64,000 bases of DNA from Luscinia megarhynchos. Taxonomy: Eukaryota > Chordata > Aves > Passeriformes > Turdidae. Each line of letters opens with the position of its first letter. Within the stretch, counting starts at the first letter, position 1. Positions 1 to 10,980 of this stretch are shown here, one piece after another. The position numbers and the translations under genes were made by a program. The stretch lies in assembly GCA_034336665.1 (NCBI GenBank), contig CM067570.1:13189502-13253501 (forward strand), written 5' to 3'. The notes beneath the pieces were generated by a model. The model was not told where the DNA came from, made no database searches, and saw only the letters and a list, made by a program, of their open reading frames with translations.

Positions 1-275
1 TTGGTGCCTGGGGGAATGGCAATGACAACACAGGGCATCCTTTGGGTCTTCCATTCCCTAGCAAGTTATCCTGGTGGCATTGAAGAAGATGAGAGAAGAT
101 GGCTGAGGAGCTGCAAAGTGGTTCTTTTAAACCAAGTTAATTTTCAACAACTAATTCAGAAATTTTCCCCTCTACCCCACTTATTTCACTGGCAGAGCTG
201 GTGACTGATTTTGAAAGCAGCCTGCAGCAGGCAGTTATACTCATCCATCAGCTTTAAGATCTCATGAACATGAAT

Positions 276-301
276 GAAAAAAAAAATAAAGAAAAAAAAA
301 A
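276..301. repeat. A-rich simple tract
   Basis: A short run of A broken by single T and G bases. It lacks a recognisable element body on either side, so it reads as low-complexity DNA and not as a retroposon tail. Confidence 0.8.
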
Positions 302-2145
302 GAACATTTTAGTCTCAACCATAAAGAAAAAGCAAATAAGATCATTAATTTTTTACAGAATCAAATGCACTCAATTACCTTGCTTTTGTACAGGAAGGGG
401 GAATTTCAGTATGAATTGATTTGAGGCGACAGCTTTGACAGAAAAGGGAAGGAAGGGAAGGATTTCAAACTTGGTTGTTTCCTACCATTTCCCCCCTCCC
501 CACACACCCCATTTATGCACTTAATCCTCTGCTGCAAAGAGTTTTAATAGTGAAGGGTCTGCAGTGCTAATACTGATAACTGTATGGTGCTGTGCCTATT
601 TGTCAGTTTAATGATTATGTACACGAGAAAAATTGTTGCCTTCCTTCAGAGGCTGATGAGCTTTTCAACACATTATTACCAGAATAAATGTGAAAAGTAA
701 AGTAAGAATTTTCAGTGGAGGGAGTAATTAAGCAACCTCATCACTGAATTTTAATTAGTGATACAAGGACTATTTCATTGCTCAGCTCTTAATGCACTTT
801 CTGATGAGGGCATAATACTTAAATAGATCTTGAGTAGTGTTCCTTTTGGAAGATGGGGGAAGAGCTCAGGTTTGAAGCAAATAGGGCCATTCCCTCCCAA
901 ATCTAAGGCCTGCCCAGACTAGGGGACTTGCAGCAGTGGCATTATCAGGGTATATTGCCTTCTTGTTTTTTAATAAGAAAGAGCACAGAAGACAGTGTTA
1001 TGTCAGGATCTGGAGCTGGCTGGATAGTTCAAGTATTTTCTTAATTATTTTCCTGTCAACAGAAAGCAAGGCAGAAAGTCTGACTGTTATTACCTAGTAG
1101 TTACCAAAATTTTTGCCCCACAAATCATTGCAAACCTTCACAGTTTCTCACAAAAACCTTGTCCCTGTTTTTGAATTACTCATTTATTCAAAAATCCTCA
1201 ACAGCAATATTGTAAATGTGAGGTGTACTTTTACCACAATCTCAAAGATCACACCCCCCTGTGCACCATGTCTGGCAACAACTACAGCTGTTGTCTTGTA
1301 TGTTTTTGAACTGATATCCTACTGATTTGTAATCTGAGTACCTCTTTTGTTACATGGAGAACCCTTTGAATGTGCAGTAATCTTAAAGGATTTCCATGAA
1401 TTCCAAATGCTGTTCCATAACCTTGCATTTGCCTGATTGAGAATTGTGTGTAACCATATGTTTCTATGTTTGTATATCTATGTATGAGTGCAAAGCCATC
1501 ATATTACACAGTGCTAATGGACACAAGACCACAGGCTGCAGCATTAATATGCAAAAGCCATTAAGTTCCTGAACACACTGCTATGATGAAACCCTTAATA
1601 GGATGTAGACTGCTGAATTAATAACATTCATCGTGATTATAGTGAGGTGCCAAGACTAATTGGAAAAGGTATTTGATCATAAAAATAACTACCAGGATTT
1701 TTTTCAATTTTTTTTTCCATAATGAATTTAAATGTGCAATGAATAGAGAGGGAAAGCAGGGGTGGTTAAAAAAATTATGCCTGGTATTGTGTGTGTTAGA
1801 AACACAAGTTAAATTAATTGTACATATATTTCAACAATCTTTCACGCTTTATCAAGTTTCTGTTTTTAAAGTCCTGGCTGAGATGAATCTTTTTATAAGA
1901 ACAATGATCTTAATGGAGTCATGTACCTAAGCAAACCCATTTAGAGGTGCTTCACTTCTACAGTTGATACTCATGTAAGGAAAAAACAGGCAATTAAACT
2001 TTACATCAGAGTAAATTCTCTGTACTCCCAACTTCTGACTAGCTTGCAGCTTAGCTGGGCCTCAAATGCCCATTGCTCAAACACCCATGGAAATATACAC
2101 CAATAAATTTCCTTGTTGTTTAAAGAGCTGGCAATATGAATTTAT
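302..2145. other. AT-rich unique noncoding stretch
   Basis: No open frame here resembles a protein; the longest are under 90 codons. Two homeodomain-core TAATTA hexamers sit about 27 bases apart at 725-730 and 752-757. The block around 1490-1640 is free of low-complexity sequence and carries several AT-rich words typical of vertebrate conserved noncoding DNA, but conservation cannot be tested from one sequence. I see no transposon ends. Confidence 0.6.
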
Positions 2146-2173
2146 TTCATACATGTGATTTCATACATGTGAT
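2146..2173. repeat. Perfect 14-bp tandem duplication
   Basis: The unit ttcatacatgtgat occurs twice head to tail with no mismatch. The lack of divergence suggests a recent slippage-type event. No gene or element lies beside it. Confidence 0.9.
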
Positions 2174-2320
2174 GGCTGACAGTATAAAAATACTCCTGGA
2201 AACAAAAGATACCAGGGTAAGTGTCACAATGCTGGGCTGCTTTCACTGAAACTGTTAATATTATAAACCACTAAATATAAAAAGCCAGATTAATTTCATC
2301 AGTTTTTCCTTTTATTTAGG

Positions 2321-2424
2321 TAGTGTTGGGGTTTTTTTTAGGCGGGGGGGGGGTGTTGGGGATTGTGTTTATTTGTTTGTTTCTCTTTTTGTTTGGCATT
2401 TTTTGGTTTGGTTTTGGGGGTTTT
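2321..2424 (+). repeat. G/T-only low-complexity tract with long G runs
   Basis: About 100 bases almost wholly of G and T on the plus strand. It includes a run of about ten G near 2344-2353 flanked by GGGG runs near 2328 and 2357, followed by TTTG and TTTGG words. The spacing would permit a G-quadruplex on the plus strand if the long run supplies two G tracts. Similar G/T or A/C asymmetric tracts recur elsewhere in the window in both orientations. Confidence 0.8.
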
Positions 2425-4293
2425 ATGTAAGAAATTATTTTAAATTGTGCTTTCCTTAAGAATCCTTTCTGGGGCAGGTCTTAAAAGTAATTGTGGGGTA
2501 GAAAATTATTTGTGGACATTATTCGTTTTGATATATGAATAGGAGCTGCAAATGGGATCAATAAACTTCCTCAATGGGAAGCCAGACTGAAGTATTCATA
2601 GACACTTTTATAAGAAGCACCTCTATAGAGCAAGGAAAACAAGTTTCCTAGCCTGAACTGACTGAAAGAGTAGTCCTGAAAACTAAGAAGTTGAACACTT
2701 TAAGCAAGATTTATCTACAATATAGCTGGTTCAAATAATTCAGATAAAAGCTTCCTTCCTCCCATCCCTCCCTTCAGGACAGCATTTCATAAGTTTGTCA
2801 TACAATGCTTAATATGATGATAATAAAAAAAAAGTAAACAGAAGACACACATTTCCTTTAGTCTGTTTAAATATCCTTCTGGAGACTTCAATTATTCCTT
2901 TATTAAGTAATAGAAGAAAATGGAAACACAAGCAACTGGGCAGCCTTCCTTTGGAAATCTATAACTGTCCCTCAGTTTTTCTTTTTTATTTACTCCTTCA
3001 ACGCTTGCAGTTTCCTCATGCATTGAATCCCTCTCACACTCCACATCCTGCTCATTTCCCTGCTCTCACCCACCAGTGCTGCAGCAGCCCTGGAGGAGCA
3101 GCTGGACTGCTCAAGCACTGCAGCAGGCACAGGGCTCCTCCTTTCCTCCTGCTGGCCCATGCCACAGGGGCTCCCTGTGCTCAGAGACACAGCCACACAC
3201 CCAGGAGGAGGCAAATCAAAGGCTGCAGTCCCTCTGAGCTGCACAGCAGATGCTAAACCTCTTTCCTACTGCAGCTCGAGCTGCAATCAGGCACAGACAC
3301 TCGTTCAGTAATATAGGTCAGCACCAGAAAATCAAATGATGGGCCACCAATATTTAGTTTATTTTCTTCGGTTTTTTTTAAGCTGATTTCTAATCCTTTA
3401 AATACATACATATTAAAAGATAAGGCACAGAGAGCCTTCACCTCATGAAATTAGAGGCAGAAAGCTGAAGAAGGAAAGAGAGTATTTCACAAGGAAATCA
3501 CAGTGATGAGACTCCAAGAGGAAAGAAACTCTGGATTTAACTTCCTATTACATGATAGATACCATCATTCTTTGATGTTGAAACAAAGTGGGATTTTTTT
3601 GGTGAAATGATTGTTTCAAAGTACCAATTACCTTAATTATATATATTAAAACATACCTAAAACTACATACATATACTTCAGAGGTTTTCTGAGAGCAACT
3701 TCTCTTCCACTCTAAATCAAATAACACAAGATTCTTAACAGATATGACCAGAAAAAAATCTGAGTGTAGAAAGTTCCAGGAAACATTTTCCATCTGTGAT
3801 AAAGTTGAAATTTGTTTTCTTTACTTGAAGCTTAGCAGAACCAGAAGTAATTTGTAAAATCTATTTTTTTCCAAGTTGCTAAAAAACTATGTTGTGTGAA
3901 ATTCAAGAGACTCAGTTCTTGCTACTGTCTGTGGTACACAGGACAAAGGGGACAAAGTAGAAATACATGAGTTCTACACATTTTGGATAATTAATAAAAC
4001 CAGCACTTAAAGACTTGCAAACACATACTTCTTTAAAATGTATGGGAGGAAAAGGTGCTTTTCATCAGTAAATATTTTAGAAATAGTATAATATTTCAAG
4101 TGAAATAGAGATCACTTTTTCTATATTTGTACTAGAAGTAATGGAACTTTTCAGTGCCTGAAATTCATAATTTCATCTTTAAATGGACTGTTAATTGAAT
4201 TAAAACTGTACTGTAAAATAAATGTCAAAACAAAACACTGAAATAAAAAATTTTGAACCTTATCAGGAAGACACAGCTTATTCAAGTAGTTTC
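2425..4293. other. Noncoding stretch with one GC-richer patch
   Basis: Mostly AT-rich unique DNA. A patch near 3040-3250 is clearly richer in G and C and keeps frames open for 85-101 codons on both strands at once. That is the behaviour of GC-rich noncoding DNA and not of a gene. No splice-bounded exon with a recognisable product was found. Confidence 0.55.
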
Positions 4294-4311
4294 AAAAAAA
4301 AAAAAAAAAAA
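4294..4311 (+). repeat. Poly(A) run, 18 bases
   Basis: An uninterrupted run of 18 A. The sequence before it has no AATAAA signal close enough, and no recognisable retroposed body, to call it a retroposon tail. Confidence 0.85.
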
Positions 4312-5929
4312 TTCCTACCTTCCTTCATAACTTTCATTATAATATAACTAACTTGCATTATAATGTCACTTTTCAATTTATTCAGTACCAATCAAATTTG
4401 GAAATGCTGGAATCACATACAGTGGAAATTCAAAGCTAAGGCAAGAAATCCAGACTCACAACTATGCACCTTCTTACATTGAGGACCTGTACACTTTAAA
4501 TAGGGAATTTGAGAGATAAAATTGCTTCAGCCCCATTACTTTATCTTCTTATGCAAATACATGCAATGTTGCTTTTCCTATCCATTTACAAACACTGCCT
4601 GTAAGGCAGAGCCTGAAGTCATCAGTCATTTTTCAATAGAAAGACGATATATCAAAACAAGAACTTCAAGAGTACAAGAAAAAAGATTGCTGCTCTTGAA
4701 TCAGACACTTCAAAATAAAATACATGAGGTTGAGTTCAAGAAAGATAGCCTTACTATTTCACTGTTTTTTCACAAAAAGAAGGATGCAAATAGAAAGGAG
4801 CACAGCTCATAGAGGAAAGTGGCACTTGCTAAGCCTGAAGACTTTCTCAGGCTCTGTAGATGCGTCTTGCAGCTCATCACAAGAATCTCTTTACAGAGCT
4901 TTCAGCCTCACACACCCACCCTGCATTCCAGGTATGGAAGTAACAAGTACTGTTGGACAGAAAAGTCTCTGTAGATATTAAAAAATGATACTAAGATAAG
5001 GACATCAAACTTAAAACTAGAAGAATGAGAATTCACCTGATGGGGCAGGTGCAAATATGATGCTCTGGGGGATATTAGTGCACCAGCAGACACTGGTCAC
5101 ACTAATAGGGCACTGGACAAAGAACAAGCAACCTTCTAAGGAAAACCTCTCAGTATAAAGCTTTTCACTATAAGATGCATGTTTTAGCTGCTTTAAGAGG
5201 CAAGACATAGAAGAACTAACCATGGCAAAGAAAGCATAGGCAGTGGTAGGTGTTTAATTGCACTGAACAGAAGTCAGAACTTAGAGCCAGGAAAAGAGAT
5301 GTAATAAGGCAAGGGCTGAAATAGAATCTCCTTCCACACATGAATTGGACAAAGGCAATTCCTCTTGAAAAATCAACACTGAAAATTATTTTAAGCACCT
5401 CTATATAACTGTAATCCTAATCTATATATTCACATCCTCTGTTCTTTAACACTCCCTCCCCCACCCCATCCTGTCACACCTTTAGGAAAGGAAGATTTTT
5501 TTATTCACTTTAGTAATACTTGGAGCTTTCTGTGTATAAGCATGTATTTTGTTCCCTGGAAGTCCACTTTACAAGTAAATGTGGTTAGTGCATGGCTAAA
5601 ATCTGCAGAGGAAGAAGAACTGCACTTTCAGACAATGAGGTACCTCAGCCACCACGGCTGGGGTGGGGACAGGGATATGCATTACCCAGGAGCAGTACAA
5701 GCCACAAACCTTGCTGCTCTAAATCCAGAAGCATTTTTCAAATTGTGGTACATAGCAGCAGATATTTCACTAACCAATGCAAAACTATTAAAGGAAGCTT
5801 ATAAGTTATTGAAAATTTAATCCATGGTTTACTGCCTTTGGAGTACTGCTGCAATCATAAGTACTGAAGGCATTAAAAAAAAGGTTTTGGGGTATTTTTA
5901 ATTTTTTTTTAAAAAAGAGGAGAGTGGAA
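4312..5929. other. Noncoding stretch, one odd small open frame
   Basis: The most protein-like frame is plus-strand 5542-5820, 92 codons including a helix-prone end (residues about 60-92). It matches no family I recognise and has no CpG-rich promoter or neighbouring exon. I treat it as a chance frame. The rest is AT-rich DNA without repeats. Confidence 0.5.
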
Positions 5930-5945
5930 GAGAGAGAGAGAGAGA
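5930..5945 (+). repeat. (GA)8 microsatellite
   Basis: Eight GA units, preceded by a purine-rich stretch and a T-run. Short enough to be only weakly variable. Confidence 0.85.
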
Positions 5946-8900
5946 AATACTTTGGAAACTATTTTTATTCTGGCAGAGTTTTTACTGCTTGCTTAATTTG
6001 GTTCCCGGACTCTGTCCTCTTTTAATTCCCTTGTCATCCAGAATCTATTATGAGGAGCTAATGCCTTAATGGCACCATCTGGCATTATTTAATATGTAAC
6101 ACCATCTTATAAATCAAATTATAATTTATAATTAATCAAACAATTTGTATTTTTAATAATCATAAACTCCATTAGAAAAACCTGAATTTATTAAAGCACC
6201 ATTGAATTGGGAAAATATTTATCACCTGTGGTTGTTCCTTTTCTCTCTTTCACTTGAATACGAAGGTTTTTATCACAAAAGCAGGTATTAATTAAAATGC
6301 TTCTTAAAATAAAGTACAGGAATTTTTCCAAAATTTTGTAGAAACATGCCATCCTAAATATGAAATGCTTTAGAAAATTTTAGAAATTAGTTCAAATAGG
6401 TTGCTGAAAATTGGTTTTCCAGTTTACTCACTGTCTGTATCAGTCATTATAGATGCTAGTCTGTGCTCTGCATTATTGGGATCACCAGAGGAATTCTCTC
6501 CTTCATTTTAAGTATGCCAAACTTACCCTATAATGTATCCAGCTATACTCAAGGAGAAATATGTTCATAGTTCATATTTTTATGAACTAGATGCTGCCTA
6601 TATCCATTCAATATTGAATATTTCTTTCATCCCACCTCACAAAAACAAATGTTGATTATCATTTCAGTAGGGGAAAATAAGATAGGGAGGTTTTACTACA
6701 AAATAGGAATATAATTCTCCTTTTTTTAATGTAAATTATTGGATAGGTAATAAATCAATTTTTTTTAATTATTTTTTTTTTTAGTCTGGGATGATTCAGT
6801 GGAGTTTTAACAGAAGAGCTAGAAAGAAAAGGCCAAGGATGAAAAATTACTAATATTTACGTCATCCTGCACCATGTTACAGTCTGAACTCTGGGTTCCA
6901 CAGCATCAAGGGCATGAGTAGAGCACCAATGCACATAAACAAAATAGCTAAAGCTATCTGTGGCCTGAACACTCCATTGCTATAAAACTTCTGTCTGTGA
7001 CAGCAAGTTTCACCTGCTTCCACCTTCCATGAACTGCTGCTGTGGCTGCAAGACAAAACTGGGCTTGGTGAAGTTCCTAAGAACTGCAGAAGTGGGGAGA
7101 GGAACAGCAAGCACCTTGCAGCAAACCCTGCTAATCTTCCCTTGTCAAAAAAGCACAGGAGAGGGGAGAGGAACAGGAGGAGAAAGACAGGCTGGAGACA
7201 TGGCACTGACTGGAGTGCACATCTCACCTGCTCCCTTGTGACACAAACCATGGGGTTTGACCCTGTGGAAAGCCACTCCTGAGCTGAGTCTAGTGCTAAA
7301 TGCCTGCTGGCAGGAACAATTTGGAGGCAAAGTGATGAAAAGAAAAGAAAAACATCAGGAATCTGGCCAGTGTCCCCATCCACACCAGGTCATATGCCAC
7401 CTGAGTCCAGTGACAGGAAAGGAGGTACCCTGCCAGCAGACAGGTGTCCATGTTACTCTAGCTCACCACTGACAAACAAGCACTGAAAAACTCAAAAACT
7501 TTCTCATTCTAGACTCAAACCTGTGCTTTTTATCTAAAAGTTCCTTCGAAATTCAAAATCTGTTTCAATGAGATATTCGTAACAGGATTTCCAAAGCAGC
7601 AATATTCGTTTACTTAAGGGTTTTACATGGCAGAAAGAAGATTTTATGGGGCCTTTAAAATGCACATTGGATGTACTAGCTTATATTAATCTTAGAAATT
7701 TTCATTTTTCACCCTTGCATAGATCTTTATTACTAAGATACACAAGAAACAGGAACTTCAAGGAGGGTTTAAAGTGCACCTTCTTCTGCTATTTCTTCAC
7801 TGCATGCAAACATAATCCCCTGCTTGTAATGTCACGGTTAGTGCTTGCAAAGAAAAGAGATTAATTTATCAGAAACAGAGGATTACTCATTTAACAGGGG
7901 CACAGACAGGTGAACAGGGCATACCCCTGGGAAGGCAGCTCCACTGTCATGCAGGTCTAACCCACCAGGTCATTGACTGCCATTATACAAGAGAAGAGTT
8001 GAGATAACCAGTGTAAAGAAAAAAAATGACATCATGTTAGGCATTCTAGAATTTGGATTTAAAAGCACACATTGTGATTACTCTGATGAAAAGATAAGTG
8101 ATTTGGGAAAACAGGATCTCTGAGCTAATGCAGACCTAAAATACCATGTCCACATTTAAATTCCCTGTTCCATGAACTTATCTGGGGTCTGGTATCTGGG
8201 CTTTTCCCCACACTCAAAACCTTTGTTTTTGAAGGTTTCCTCGGGCAGTAAATGTAACTAAAAAAAAGCAGGAGATTGTGGAAATGGACCCATGTATAGT
8301 GAGGTAAATCCTTGCATCGTTTTCTGGCATGGGTAACTCATGATGCATCCCATTCAGGACATTAAAGTGTTTATGAGCTTTGATTTCAGTCACACTGAAG
8401 ACTCATTATAGCCTTCCAGGGAGAAGAACTTGGAGCACTTAAGCCAAGCAGCTCCACCATTTTTTACCAGGTGGACACATAATTAAGACTCCAGAAAGAT
8501 GTTTGAGAGGAAGTGGACGAACTAGACCAGGAATTTGTGCACTGCAGAGTTCTGTAAAGTGAACTGCTAGGGAACTCCTGCCTCAGCTACATCTGTGCAT
8601 TGGCTCTTCAATAGTTGGGCAGTGAGGGGGGAGCAAATCAGACTTCAGGCTTTGTAGTACAGCCAAAGGGAAGGACAACTCAGCAGTAGCTGAAATGTGG
8701 GCAATGGCAGATAATTGCATTCAGCCCCTGGTGGAAAATCCATGGGTTGAAGGAAAATTCTATTGAGGGGTTTGGGTTATGTTTGAACTCTGAAAGAAAA
8801 ATGCAGCCTTTCCTAAGCCAAAAGCAATGCTTAAACTAACAATGAACACTGTGTTCACATGTAATAAATACTCACTTCAGTATTTAACTGAAGGCTCTTT

Positions 8901-9225
8901 TAATTTGGGAACTCATAAGGAACATGGCCTTATGAACCCCCAAACTTCCCAGGGAAGCTTTACTTTGCAGTCCAAATATGTACTTACACCTCCTTCCAGT
9001 TTGGATAACTGGGACACTTGATTTTGTTCAAATCTTGTGCATAAGTCTTTCATGAATTGGGATCTCCAGGAGTGCATGCATTGCTGCTAACAATGACAGA
9101 GGGGATATGATTGCAGGAAGAGAATGCCTACAAACCTGCAGGTGAGCCTGCTGCTAATTTATTGCTGCTGGCACCACTTCCTGCCTTAAATACTACACAA
9201 ATTTACTTTTCAAATACTCTTTGAG
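5946..9225. other. AT-rich noncoding stretch
   Basis: Around 6050-6200 the DNA is very AT-rich, with many AATTAAT and TTTATAAT words and no simple-repeat period. That look is shared by conserved noncoding elements, but it is unproven here. A T-rich tract ending in TTTAG at about 6755-6783 resembles a 3' splice site, yet no plausible exon follows. A 168-codon minus-strand frame at 6877-7383 is leucine- and phenylalanine-rich, has overlapping frames on both strands and no family features. Confidence 0.5.
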
Positions 9226-9463
9226 TAAATATATGTCTAAAGGGGAGTATTTTATCAGATGGACATTTCAATGAAATATTTTATTTCTAAGGTAGGGCGA
9301 ATGGAAAGTAGCTAAGGAAATATGCTGATAATAAACTCTGCAGTCAAGGGAAGCATTTTTATAGCAACTCCATGAATGACTTGCAGAAAAGTATAAATTG
9401 AGTTTATAAATAAGCACTTGGGAATAACATTAGTATATGTGTTTAATTGAGACCTGTAAAGCC
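9226..9463 (+). repeat. Copy 1 of an unrecognised duplicated sequence
   Basis: This segment aligns collinearly with 10726-10980. Shared anchors in the same order are taaatatat at the start, atcagatgg at 9254-9262, an 18-base identity at 9274-9291 (aaatattttatttctaag), an ataa-rich middle near 9328, tttataaataa at 9403-9413 and gaataacatta at 9422-9432. Between anchors the copies differ by substitutions and a net 12-base length difference, so the duplication is old. It has no coding potential and matches no transposon family I know. It could be a local tandem-type duplication or two members of an ancient dispersed repeat. Confidence 0.75.
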
Positions 9464-10725
9464 AGTGAACTTTTTCTCTCCTATATTTTAACATCTTTTT
9501 TGTTCCTGCGAAAAAAATTGGGAAGGAGAAAGTGAAAGAAAGACTGCCTGCTCTATGTTTACCTATTTGCTGTCAGGGATGTGGGTCCAGCTCTCCAGAA
9601 ATGCACCCAATGTATGCATGCACAAGCAAGAGCAGGATCTGTGGTGCTGCTCACAGGATTCAAACCTTAGGGAGAGCAGCAGCTCTGGGTGGTGACATTG
9701 GGGTGCTGTGTAAGAAATGCTGTGAGTTGGGGGCAGCCCTGAGGCCCACCAGAGAAAAGGTTCATTAGGCTCTGTTCTATCATCATGCAAGGAAATTCAC
9801 ATTAAAGTCACAATCCATGCTGTGTTTTCTCAATTTAGTTTGAAGTGGGAAAATGCAGTTTCACAATATGGCTGGGGGAACAGCTGGCACCATGACTGTT
9901 CACTGATCTGGGTCTGGTCCAGACTGGCTTTTATTAATGTCCCCCACTTACTCTAATCAGCAGTTTCTGTGCCAGAGCCAGGTGGTCTCAACCTCTCTGC
10001 ATCTCCTGGCCCTCCATCAGCCCCTCTGGAGTGTCTCCTTCCTTAGGCTGTACTCTGCACATCACCCAAATGCCTCCTCCACTAGGAAGGGAGCCCCAGG
10101 TTTTCCCCTTCTCCTGCACAGAGCAGCAACAGTGGGAAGCACAGATTACTCTGCTGGGAATCAATACTGAGAGTGAAGAGAGAAGTCAGAGAGGAAAAGA
10201 AATCTAACTTCTGCCAGTTCTCACCAGTTCCTACAATGGTGTGAATAAACTATGAAAAAGAACTGGCTAACAGACCTTAAATAGCCTTTATGATTCAGCT
10301 TTGCACTTCTTTCCTCTTACATGGTTTACTTGCCTTGAAAATTTGACTTTCCATTTCCTTTTTATTGTACTTGCAATGGTTTATCTAGGGATAATTGCAA
10401 AATCCCAGTTTTTCATACCTTTTTTTTTTTAAACTTAAAATAGTTGACATATCCTAAACTTTAACTTGATCAAGCATTTATGTGCTAGGTGAAAATTAAT
10501 ACCAAAGAATTCATCTCCATCTGCCTTAAATTTTAAAGCAGTGTTGTGTTTAATAGAGACACAATTTTAATGTTTCCAGTTTGTGCTGTAAATAAAATCT
10601 GCTTAATCACCCTAAGGAAGTGATTCCCTCCTTTCTCTTATATGTCCCATAAACCTCTATCATCCTTATGCTGTGGCACACTGTCTGAAAGTGTTATATG
10701 CCTTTACTCCTCCAATGCTGCTTCA
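9464..10725. other. Spacer between the two duplicated copies
   Basis: The interval contains a GC-richer patch near 9560-10170 with short frames (75-78 codons) open on both strands, none recognisable. It becomes AT-rich again before copy 2. I see no element ends flanking the spacer. Confidence 0.5.
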
Positions 10726-10980
10726 TAAATATATTCTGAAGCTAGCAGAAAAAATGTCTCATCAGATGGTCAGCTTGGTAAAATATTTTATTTCTAAGAG
10801 GGGATGAAAATCAGGCTATGAAAGAAATACAGCTCTAATAAAAGACACAAGCAGTGAAAAGGCTGTGGTAAAATCAGCATAAATGTCACCTCCTCACCCC
10901 CTCACAACAGAATAAATTTTCTTTATAAATAAATACTGTGAGAATAACATTAATATTTTTAGCTGAGAGTGGGAAAGTGT
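10726..10980 (+). repeat. Copy 2 of an unrecognised duplicated sequence
   Basis: Partner of 9226-9463 in direct orientation, about 1.5 kb downstream. The shared words are atcagatgg at 10761-10769, the 18-base identity at 10781-10798, tttataaataa at 10922-10932 and gaataacatta at 10942-10952. The distance between the first two anchors is exactly 20 bases in both copies, and between the last two 19 and 20 bases. Such collinearity over 200 bases is hard to get by chance even in AT-rich DNA. The internal part near 10885-10915 is C-rich and is the least alike. Confidence 0.75.

Noticed and set aside
5542..5820. 92-codon plus-strand frame with a helix-like C-terminal half
   Set aside because: No family recognised, no exon boundaries or promoter, and the length is within chance for this much DNA.
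6755..6783. Strong-looking 3' splice site (T-rich tract ending in TTTAG)
   Set aside because: No exon-like frame or downstream donor supports it, and T-rich tracts ending in AG are common here.
6877..7383. 168-codon hydrophobic minus-strand frame
   Set aside because: Leucine/phenylalanine richness comes from purine-rich plus-strand DNA; overlapping frames exist on both strands; roughly one such length is expected by chance.
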